A DNA stretch of 64,000 nt, from positions 284,126-348,125 of the forward strand of contig NZ_CP186275.1 in assembly GCF_049331405.1 (NCBI RefSeq), read 5' to 3'. The position numbers and the translations under genes were made by a program. This DNA is from PoT sp049331405. GTDB taxonomy: Bacteria; Planctomycetota; Planctomycetia; Isosphaerales; Isosphaeraceae. Position 1 is the first letter of the stretch; each line of letters starts with the position of its first letter. Positions 50,246 to 61,000 of the stretch are shown here, one piece after another. The notes under the pieces are model-generated. The model did no database searches and had not been told where the DNA came from. It saw only the letters and a list, made by a program, of their open reading frames with translations.

Positions 50246-51443
50246 GGCTTAATTACCTCTCTCGAGCGGCCTCGCTAGGTGTTGATCCCGGTCGTTTCTC
50301 GGCATGTCGAATAGCGGTCGCAAGCGGCCTTCACGACTCGATTCCATGAAGGAACTTAACGAAAATCACATCCTGGTCGCATAGTTTCCGGAGATTCCAG
50401 GCTCCGTCATTTCACGCTCGCGTGATGATTGGCGCGAACATGAGATTTCGTGATCGGGGCAGGCACCGAGACCTGAATGCTCGAAACCTCGGCGGCGTGG
50501 TGCAGGCCGTGGGCCGTCCACTGCGGCCGACGGCGAATCCTTCAAGGGGCATGGTTGCGAAGGAGACGGGGACGCCGGGAGGCGGCCGCCGTCGACAGGC
50601 CCGGGGGGGGTGGCCTGCCTCCGATAGTTCAAGTCGCCCCGTCGATCGGGGCCCGCGAGGCCGATCGTTGCATCGACACCTGCGAGGCATCGGCAACCGA
50701 ATCGACCCACAACCGATAATCTGCGTGGATACGTGGATCTCTACACGAGTCGATCAGAAGGCGTTCGCGTTTGCTTGAACGAAAATAATCATTCGGATGT
50801 TGCCGTGTCTAGTAGCTGCCATCCCACATGGCGTGAAATCAGAGCCGATCGAGATCGCATCCGGCCCGTCGCGCCCTGGTCGTCGGCGACATCGTCCCGG
50901 CGATCTCTCCCGGCCGCGTCGGAACCGCCTCGACTCGCGAAGATGCCCGGACGCAGAAGTCCCCGGCATCCCTCCCGCCCTAAAGCTCGCCCCAGGCCGG
51001 TGTTGCGATCCCGGCGCGGGGCCGGAGTCGAGGCCTCGGCAGCCCGCGTCGCCTGTCGCTGGCCTGTGTCCGCACTCGCAAAATCGGCGAGGCGTGACAA
51101 TCAGGCGTCACAACCCCGGCAGGCTCGCGTATGAGTCGGGAGGTATACATTTAAAGGTAGCACGTATTTCTTGCGCGAGCCATTTCTCCGAGGCTTCATA
51201 TCAAAGATCAAACAGAATGATACTTCGATAATCTCGGATGCGCGGCGTCGTTGAAGAGGCCTCTTGGGATCGACCGGGTTCGACCTCGAGGTCGAGGAGC
51301 ACCTGTCGCCATCCCGCTCACTCTTTGAATCTCGGCAAAAATCCATCCATTTCACACATCGCCATAGGTTCCCGATTGACGTTCCATGCCCGAAGGTCGA
51401 TCCCGCCTGACGGCCCCATGTCCGGCGCGATGAGCATCTCGGC
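50246..51443. other. 1.2-kb intergenic region, no gene assigned
   Basis: Several short frames exist on both strands, but they are arginine- and serine-rich shadows without ribosome sites. 50246-50420 may carry the promoter of giant gene 2. The part at 51120-51240 is AT-richer. It could hold a decayed gene, but no family could be named. Confidence 0.4.
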
Positions 51444-51845
51444 TCAGTGATCGATCGTCGTCTTGGTCTCGGCGGGCTCGTGCCATTCCCGCCCGTATTC
51501 GGCGATGAATCGCCGCCTGTGCTCGTCCTCGACGCCCTCGACGCCGATCTCGGCGCGTCGCGCCAGGAACGCCCGGTGGAGTTCGGGCAAGGCCTCGATC
51601 GCTGCACGGTCGTCGCCGTAGACGTGCATCAGGATGCGGGCCCAGGACCACGCCGGATGCGAGATGAGGTAGCGTGACTCGACCCAACGCATCCAGCCGG
51701 AGAGGGGAAGCTCGTCCCTGCCGACATCCTTCAGGGCGTGGCAGTAACCTTCGAGGTAGGCGCTGATGGCACGGAGGGAGCACGTCCCGACGTACATCGC
51801 CGGGCGCCTGGCGATCGAGCGAAGCAGCGAGGCGAAGTCGGACAT
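51444..51845 (-). CDS. Small protein with RRPAMYVGT motif, function unknown
   Basis: 133 residues from ATG 51845 (MSDFASLLRSIARRPAMYVG). The motif RRPxMYVGxxSLxAIxxYLEGY is shared by a widespread group of small uncharacterised bacterial proteins. The rest is helical (ALPELHRAFLARRAEIGVEG). A longer frame reaches up to 51998 through the terminator hairpin and is rejected. It sits on the same strand as the giant genes, between 2 and 3. No function can be given. Confidence 0.65.
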   Translation of the reverse strand: MSDFASLLRSIARRPAMYVGTCSLRAISAYLEGYCHALKDVGRDELPLSGWMRWVESRYLISHPAWSWARILMHVYGDDRAAIEALPELHRAFLARRAEIGVEGVEDEHRRRFIAEYGREWHEPAETKTTIDH

Positions 51846-51969
51846 CACCCCATCCTGATCCGTGACGAGACTCCGAACAGATTCGCTCCTCGGTGACATT
51901 CTCGCATCCGACCCCCGCACCGTGCCAGTGAACCTCCCCGCGCGATACCTTCTTCCTGGCGCAACGGAA

Positions 51970-51998
51970 ATGGCCGGCGCGAAGTTCGCGCCGGCCAT
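51970..51998 (-). terminator. Hairpin after giant gene 3
   Basis: ATGGCCGGCGCGAA (51970-51983) is the exact complement of TTCGCGCCGGCCAT (51985-51998) around a single G, a 14-bp stem that must open a few pairs for its loop. It lies 39 bp after the stop at 52037, and the minus strand continues TTTCCG. Confidence 0.75.
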
Positions 51999-52036
51999 CG
52001 GTCGGGTTCGCCCAGGGGTTCAGGCGGGTCGAAGGA

Positions 52037-55000
52037 TCAGTTGACGCCCCGGCGGAGGAAGAAGAGGCGACGCTGGGCGATGAACTGGCGGAGCGACTGG
52101 ACCGAGGGCCGGGCCACGTCGGCCTGGGGCCGGATCCGGGTCGAGCCCTGGTTGGCCGTCGCCGCCGAGAGGGAGGGCCGGGCCGGGGCGCTTCCCTTGC
52201 CGGCCGACGCCGTCGAGCCCTGCCCGGTCGACAGCGACACCGCGCTGACGCCGAAGTCGGCCGACTGGGCGGTGAGCTTGCCGATGCCCCCCGGCTTCCG
52301 GTACGAGTACGGGGCATTGACCGGGAAGTCCTGGGGACCGCCATACTGGATCGGGGCGACACCGCCGATGTACAGGGTGCCGGGGTTCCCCTGGCGGTAG
52401 ACGGCGATCTGATCCTTCCCGTTGCCGAAGTACTGCCCCGGGACGGGGATGTCGCCGGGGCCGCCGAAGGTGATCGGCTGGTCGGTCCCGATGAACCACT
52501 GCTGGGTGCTCGGCCGGAAGAGGGCGAGCTGGGTGTGGCCGACGCCGTCGTAGTCGCCAGGCACCGGGATGTCGGGGTGGGCCTTGTCGGTCGAGCCGAA
52601 CTGGATCGGCTGCGAGTGCCCCTGGATGAACCACTGACCCGTGCTCGGCCGGTAGACCGCCGCCTCGAACTTCGTCGGCCCGTCGTAGTAGCCGGGGACC
52701 GGGATGTCGCCCGGCTGGCCCCCGAGGGTGACGATCGGGTTGGCCGTCCCGCCGACGAACCACTGGCCGGTGCTGGCCCGGTAGACCGCGACCTGCGCCG
52801 AGCCGATGCCGTAGTAGTCCCCCGGCACCGGGATGTCGTCGTTCGCCTTGCCGTATTGCAGCCCGTCCGGCCCGGTGTATCCCGGGATGAGCCAGGTCGC
52901 CGTGCTCGGGCGGTAGAGGGCGATCTGGTCCTTGCCCGTGCCGAGGAAGTCCCCCTGCACCGGCACGTCGAGGGCGGCCGACCCGTACGGGAGGCCGCTG
53001 TTCGAGGTGACATTGGGGATGAACCAGGTCCCCTGCCCGGTCGAATCGTCGCGACGATAGATGGCGAACTGGGCCTGGCCGTTGCCGATGTAGTCGCCCA
53101 GCACCGTCTCGGTCGCCACGAACGTGACCTTCAGCGCGGTCGCTCCGGCCGGCCCCTGGATCCCCGAGCCGCTCGTCTGCTGCGCGGTGTAGGAGTGCTG
53201 GCCGGCGGGCACCTTGCCGGGGTCGGTCAGCTTGATCGTGCCGCCGGCGGAACTGGTGGCGGTGGCCACGGCCTTGCCGTCGCGGAAGAGGGTCACGACA
53301 CCCCCGGGCACGATCCCCGAGACGTCGAAGACGACGTTGGTCACGGTCCTCGTCGTCGTGGCGTCGATCGTCGCCGAGGACGGGTCGAGCACGACGCCCG
53401 GCGCCTTGGGCACGCTATTGTCGATCGTCACGGAGAGCGGGTTGGACATCAGGCTCAGGCTGCCGACGCTGTTCGTCTGCGTCGCCGTGTAGTTGTAAGT
53501 CCCGGCCGCGAGGGCCGCGGTCTCCTTGTACGAGGCGGTGCCCCCCGTGACATTCGTGAAGGTGTGGATCAGGACCCCGCCCCGGTAGAGCGCGACCGTC
53601 GCGCCCGCGTTGATCCCGGTCAGGTCGATGATCGGCTGCGTGCTGCTGGTGATGGAGTCGGTCTTCGACCCGGTGTTCGTGCTCGGGTCGAGGGCCAAGG
53701 TCGGCGGCTGCGGCAGGGTCGTGTTCACCGTGAGGGTGAGCACGGGGCTCGGGAGGCTGACGTTGCCCGCCACGTCGGTCTGTGTCACGAGGTAATCGTA
53801 GTCGCCATTGGTGAGCGGCCCGCTATCCTTCAGGACCACCGTGCCGCCGTTCGCGCTTGTGGTCGTGGCGACGACCTTGCCGCCGCGGGTGAGGGTGACG
53901 GTCGCCCCCGCCGCGACGTTGCTGATGTCGAACGACGGGTTGGTGACGTTGGTGATGTCGTCCCCTTGCGTGCCCGAGTCGGAGCCCGGGTCGAGGATCA
54001 GGGCCGGCTGCTGGGCCGACGTCTTGACGGTGAGGGTGAACGACGGGCTCGACTGGCTGCCGCTCCCCCCCGAGCCGACCTGCTGGGCCGCGTAGACGTA
54101 CTGCCCGGCATCGAGCGGGCCGGGGTCGGTGATCTTCACCGTCCCGCCGGTCGTGCTCTTGATCGAGGCGACCACCAGGCCGTTGCGGATCAGGTTCACC
54201 GTGCTCCCCGCCGCCACGCCGGTCACGTCGATGATCAGGCTGGTCACGTTGGTGATGTTATCACCCTTGACCCCCGAGTCGGAAGCGACGTCGAGGGAGA
54301 CCCCCGTCGGGGCATCCGGCCGGAAGTCGATCGCCGCCCCCGCGCTGATCGGGCTGACGTTCCCGGCGACGTCCGTCTGCAAGGCCGTGTAGACGTGCGA
54401 GCCGTCGCCGACGGGGCCCGGGTCCTTGATGGTCAGGATCCCGTTGACGGGGGCGGCGTTCGTGACCGTCGCGACCACAACGCCGTCTCGCATCAGCTTG
54501 ACGGTGGCCTTGGCCTCGACGTTGGAGAGGTCGAAGGTCGGGGCGGTCGAGCTGGTGCTCGAGTCCCCCTTCGTCCCCGAGTCGGAGGCTGGGTCGAGGA
54601 CTGGTGCCGCCGGGGCGATCGGGGCCTTCGTGTCGTAGACCACGGTGATCGGCGTGCCGATCACGCTGACGTTCCCCTCCAGGTCGGTCTGCCTGGCCGC
54701 GTACGTGTACGAGCCGTCGGCGAGCGAGTTGGTGTCGGAGAGCTGGATCGTCCCGCCGGCCGTATTGGCCAGCGAGGCCACCACCTTACCGTCGCGGAGT
54801 AGCTCGACCGAGCCCCCCTTGACCACGTTGGCGAGGTCGAAGGTCGGGAAGTGGAAGAGGGTGATCTGCGTGATGCCGTCGGAGTTGCTCGACCCCGTGT
54901 CGCTGCCGGCGTCGAGCCTGAGCCCCGGCGCGACCGGGGCCGTCGCGTTGATCGTCACCGTGGTCGTCGGGCTGAAGGGGTCTTCGGTGTTCCCGGCGAG

Positions 55001-58000
55001 GTCGACCTGCTTCGACGAGTAGACATAGATCCCGTTGGGGATGATGCCGTTCCCGCCGTTGGTGTCGGCCACCTTGACTACGCCCCCCGCCGAGTCGAGC
55101 ACCTTGCCGACGAGCACCGGGGTCCCCGCCACGCCGTTGACCACGGCGGCCCGATAGAGCTCGACCGTCGCGTGGGCCTCGACGCCCGAGACGTCGAAGA
55201 TCGGCGAGTTGGCCGGGGTCTTGCTCGGGTCGTTGTTGAAGTTCGTCGCGGTGCCGTTGTGGAGCGTGCCCGAGTCGGCCGCCGGGTCGAGCACGATCTT
55301 GCTCGGGGCGACGGGCGCCGTGTGGTCGATGACGACCGTGAGGCTCGCGCTCACCGGGCTGATGTTGCCGGCGACGTCGACGAAGTTCACGTGGTACTGA
55401 TACGTCCCGTCGGCGATCGTGCCGTCGCCGCCGTTGGTGTCGGCCACCTTCACCGTGCCGCCGGAGCCCGAGGCCGTGGTTCCCACGAGCTTGGTGCCGC
55501 GGAAGAGCTCGACCGTGAGGTTGGCCGCCACGTTCGTCACGTCGAAGACCGGGGCGTTCGACGGGCTGGCGACCGAGTTGTTGAACCGGGTCACCTTGTC
55601 GTTGTTGTACGTGCCCGAGTCGGTCGAGGCGTCGAGCGCGAGCGTCGCGGGGGTGCCCGGGGCCGTCGCGAGGATCCGGATCTGGGTCCCCGCGCTGATC
55701 GGGTCGACGACGCCCGAGAGGTCGGTGATCTGCTCCGTGTAGATGTAGTAGCCGTCGGGGATGGCCCCCTTGCCGGCGTTGGTGTCGGGCACCTGCACCG
55801 TGGCCGAGGCCGCGCCGGTGTTGAAGACGGTGTTGACCAGGACTGGGGCGCCCGTGGACTTCGTCACCGGATCATAGGTGGATCGGAACAGTTGGACGCG
55901 GGCCCCCGCCTCGACGCTGGCCACGTCGAGGATCGGCGCCGGGTAGACGTTGCTCGGGCCGTTGTTGAACTGGGTGATGTTGTCCCCCTTGGCTCCCGAA
56001 TCCGTCGTGGCGTCGAGGGCCGGGGCGGCCGGGGGCTTGGGGTTGGCCCCCGTCGTCGTCACGGTGATCTGCGAAGGCTTGGTGTTCGCCAGGCTGCCGG
56101 ACGACGCCAGGACGAGCGGGTCGATCTGGCCGCTGACCGACGGGTCGGGCACGGTCACGACGACCGAGAGGGGGTCGAACGTGCCGGTGAAGTAGTTGTG
56201 CCAGATCGCCCCTTCGAAGTCGGCGGTGGTGACGTCGGGGAAGATGTCGTGCCCTTCGGGGGTGATCTGCAGCCCCGTGGTGCCGCCGTCCTGCTCGACC
56301 GGCGTGATGCCGGGGAAGAGGCTCGTGAGCCAGCCGAAGGGCTTCACGTTGGGATCCGAAGGCAGCTCGGTCTGGGCGTAGAGCCCGCCGCCGCCGTTGA
56401 CGAAGTTCTTGATGTCCTGGCCGTGCTGGTTCAAGATCCCCAGCTCGGAGTTCGTCAGGTCGTCGCCGAGCTTGTTGCCCGTGGTGATGTAGAGGAAGCC
56501 GGTCTGGTTCATGCTGATCGTGCCGGCCGCCGCGTTGTCCACGGTGATGGCCTGGGCCGAGCCGCCGCTCAGATACGACTGGATGTTGGCGTCGCCCGTG
56601 ACGAGCACCATGGTCCAGCCGTCGCCCGGCAGGTGGCTCTGGGCGAAGACCGACTTGATCGTGTCGGTGACGAGGCCGAAGCCCGCCCCGGGGTCGACGC
56701 CCAGGGCGACGAAGATCTTCGAGCCGTTGCTGACGTTCGGCTCGATGAGGTTGAGCACCTCCTGCATGTACAGCCAGCCCAGCTCGTTCGTCCCTCCGGG
56801 CCCGCTGTTGTCGCCGTGCAGGGGGGAGTCGGTCCCGTCGATCACGACGGCACCGGCGTTGCCGAACTCGAGCGACCGGCTCTGGTTCCCGGCGATGTCG
56901 TACTGCAGGGCGGAGATGTTGTACGAGCCGTCGGGCAGGAACTTCACCGCGTCGTCCGGCTGCGGGGTGATGTACTGGCCGACCGTCACCGTGTACTGCC
57001 CCGTCACCGGGTCGGCGAGGGCCTCGCCGATCAGGAAGACCGGGTTGTTGTTCGGCTGGCCCGCCGGGGCGGCGAGCTGGGCGAACAGCTTGACGAGCGT
57101 CCCGCTCGAGAGCGGACTGCCGTTCGCCCCGGCGTATGCGCTGACCTCGGCCTTGCCGGAGAAGCTCGGGGTCGAGTCGTAGGTCACGCCGTCCGTGTTC
57201 GAGAACCCGGTGTCGTTGGCCTGCACGAGCGTCGGAGCGAGGGGGTCGGGGGGCGTCGTGTCGAGCCGGACGACCAGGTTCGGCGACGTGGCGCTGAGGT
57301 TCCCCACGAGGTCGGTGGACTTGATCGTGATGTTGTTGAGCCCTTCATTCAGGGCGATGGTCGAGGTGATGAGGTAGTGGCCATTGGCGTCGGCGACCGC
57401 CGTGCCCGCGGCCACGCCGTTGACGTACAGGGTGACCGTCGCGTTCGGCTCGGTCGTCCCCTGGAAGTCGGGCTGGGCGACGTTGGTGATGTCGTCGAGG
57501 TTCCTCGGCTGGCCGGGCTGGCCCGAGTCGGTCGCGAGGGTCAAGGCGGGCGCGGGGGCCGCCGGGGGGGTCGCGTCGATCGTCACGACCTGGCCGAGGC
57601 CGACCGGGCTCAGGTTGCCGGCGAGGTCCGATTGGGCGGCCGTGTAGAGGTAGACCCCGTTCGGGATCGTCCCCTGGCCGTTGTTCGTGTCGGCGATCAG
57701 CACGGTCAGCGGCGCGGACCCGGTCGTCGAGGCCGCCGTGCTGTGGGTCGCGACGGTCGAGGTGATGGTCCCCGGCAGCGACAGCGACCACGAGCCGAGC
57801 GTCAGGGGGGCCGAGCCGTTGTTCGTCACCGAGAGGGTGTACGTCCCCGCGGCGAGCCTGCCGTTGAGCCCGGCGAGGGCGACGTAGCGGCCGTTCGAGG
57901 CGACCACCGGGATCACCGTGCCGTCCGGCCCCTTCAGCGTGATCGTCGCGTTGGGGGCGGCGTTGAACTGCGAGAGGTCGAGCACCAGGCCGTCGGCGAT

Positions 58001-61000
58001 CGTCGGCAAGGGGTAGCTCTTCGCGGTCGAGCCCGCGCCGTCGTCCTTGACCTTGAGCGTCCAGGCCCCGAGGGTCCCCGCCGTACCCCCGCCGTAGGCG
58101 ATGGTCAGCTTGTAGGTCCCCGCCGCGCCGTGGCCGGCCAGGCCGGTCAGGTTGATGCTGTTGCCATAGGGGGCCGGCACCACGATCGTCGTGCCGTCCG
58201 GGGCCGCCAGGGTGATCGTCAGGGCGGCCGTGTTGGCGACCTTGAGGCTCGAGAGGTCGAGAACCAGCGACTGGATCTTGGCCGAGGCGCTCGTCAACGT
58301 CGAGGCCGGGACGTCCACGAGCTCGCTGATCGAGCCTTGCCCCGGGATCACGACGCTCGGCTGCGGCGTCGTGGCCGAGAAGGCCCCGGCCGGGATGCTC
58401 ACGGTCGAGGTCGCGGTCGCGCCCGGGGCGATCGGCCCGGTGCCCGAGGAGTTGGTCCCCGCCAGGCCGATTGTCCAGGAGCCGAGCGAGCCGACGTTGA
58501 GCCCGGTCGGGTCGAGGTTGATGATGGACAGGGTGTAGTCCCCGGCCGCGGCCTTGCCGTTGAAGCCGTCGATGTTGATCGGCTTCGAGAAGGGCCCGCC
58601 GATGACGACCGACGTGCCATCCGGCCCGGTCAGCTGCACGGCCAGCTTGGACGTGTCGGGAATGCCGAGCCGGGTGAGGTCGAGCACGAGGCCGGGGATC
58701 GTCGCCGACGGGTTCGCCAGCGCCGAGGCCGGGATCGTGATCTTCGAGGTCGTGGGCGCGGCGGCGGGGATCGCGGCGGGGGTCGAGAGGGTCGTCACCT
58801 GGCTCGTCGGGCTGCCGCCGAGGGCGTTGAGCTTCAGGGCCCAGGCCCCGATCCAGCCGGTCGAGCCGCCCGAGTTGGTGATCGTCAGCTTGTAGTCGCC
58901 GGCCGCGGCCTTGCCCCCCAGGCCCGCGACGACGTTCGTCCCATACGGGGCGGAGATCGGGACGACCGTGCCGTCGGGCCCCGTCAGCTTGATCGAGAGG
59001 TTCGCGGCCGTCGGGATCTGGAGGCTCGACAGGTCGAGCACCAGGCCGCCGATCGTCGCGCCTCCGGGCAGTGAGCCGGCCGGGACGTTGATCGTCGTGT
59101 CGACCGAGCCGTGGGCCGGGATGGTCGCGACCTTCGGCAGGGTCGACTGGGCGTCGACCGGCGTGTTGCGCCAGACGTTGAGGGTCCAGCCGCCGATGGT
59201 CCCGCTCGACAGCCCCGTATTGAGGATCGTCAGCTTGTAATTGCCCGAGGCGAGCGTGCCGTCGAGCCCCGTCAGGTTGATCGCGCTGCCGAGGGCGCCG
59301 TTGACCGGGATCGTCGTGCCGTCGGGGCCTGTGAGGACGATCTTGAGGTCCTGCGGCTTGGAGAAGCTGATCTTCGAGAGGTCGAGCGTCAGCTTGCTGA
59401 TCGTGTCGTACTGGCCGGCCGCGATGTTGACGGTCGACGTGTACGAGGCGTTATCGCCGATGACCGCCGCCGCCGAGGAGGCGAACGCCAAAGGCGCCCG
59501 GTCGAGCGTGACGTTCGCGCCGGGGCTGTTGCCGCCGACGCCGAAGATCGGCGGGTTGGGCCCGTTGTTGTAGTTGGTGGTGTTGTCCCCCTTCGTCCCC
59601 GAGTCGGTCGACGACTGGAGCCCGGGCGCGCCGGGGGCGGCCGGCGGGGCGATGACCAGGGTGAAGCTGAACGTCGCCACGTTCCCCTTCGTCCCCGACT
59701 GGTCGGTCGCCTGCACGGCGATCGTCTGCACGCCGCTGTTGGAGAAGTACCCCTGGTCGATCTTCACCTTGAAGTTGCCGGCGGCGTCGGTGACGCCGGT
59801 GCCGATCGGGTGCAGGTGGTTCGGGTCGCGGGTCTGGTCGTAGAGGTTGATCGTCACCGTGTTGCCGAAGGCCGACTGCTCGGAGAGGCCGTCGACGTAA
59901 GGCGCGGGGTCGTTGGTGATCCCGTCGTTGTTGTAGGTGCCGGTGTCGCTGGCCGGGTCGAGGTAGAGGAAGTTGTTCGGCTGCCCGGGCGCGTTGGTGT
60001 TGGGGAAGACGTCGGGGGCGAGCCTGATGGTGAACGTCCCCTGGCCGAACGTCGTCGCGTAGAGGTTATTGGGGTCGCCGGGCCTGGCGACCGCGCGGCC
60101 GGTGGTCGGGTCGATGTCGCCCGACTCGATGTTGAGGTCGCTGATCTTGACGTTGGGCAGGTACCCGCCGTCGGCCGCCGAGCCGTCGAAGCCTTGGTTC
60201 GGGAAGTCGGTCCAGGAGTGGCCGAGGTCGGTCGAGCGGAAGACGCCCCCCTGCCCGGCCACGTAGAGCATCGGGTGCGGGGCGCTGTTGAGGGTGTCGG
60301 TGGTGTCGGGGATCACGTAACGCCAGTCGACGGCCATCGACATCAGGTAGGCGAGCTGGTCCTGCGACTGGCTGGAGTCGCCGAAAACGTTGAGCTGGTT
60401 CTCGTCGAGGTCGCCGGTGATGTTGTGCCACTGGCGGTCGTAGCCGCCGTCGGGGCCGGGCTTGGCCGTCGAGTCGGGCAGGTAGTAGACGCCGCCCGGG
60501 GCCTTCACCGAGAGGGACCACGAGAGGAGCTGGCCGGCCACCCCGGTCCCCACGGTGTCGATCTCGAGCTTCCAGTCGCCGACGATGTTCTTGTTGAGGT
60601 ACGGGGTCAGGAGCTGCGCGGCGCTGTAGGTTCCCGTGTAGGGGGCGTTGTTGTTCTGGGCGCTGATGGGGTTGTTGGGGACGAGGGCGTCGAACGTGGT
60701 GTTGACCATGTTCTGGCCCTTCATCTCGCCCGCGCCCACGATCTGGGTGCGCGTCCCGTCGGGGCCGATGAGGAAGAGCGCGATGTCGGCGAGCTGGTTC
60801 GAGGGCATCGGGGTGACGGGCGCCGGGTAGGCGATATTCACCGTCACCGAGATGTCCTGCGCCTTCAGATTCACGTTCGAGATGGTGGGCAGGGACGAGA
60901 TCAGGCTCTGGCCGGGCCCGAACAGGAGCGGCTGATTCGCGGGGATCGGCGCGGCGAAGGTCTGGGTGTCCATCCCCCCCTCGGTCACGGCGAAGGCGTC

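Noticed and set aside
50366..51440. Several 60-140 codon frames in the 1.2-kb gap
   Set aside because: No ribosome sites, no family, biased to Arg/Ser/Pro; none preferred over another.
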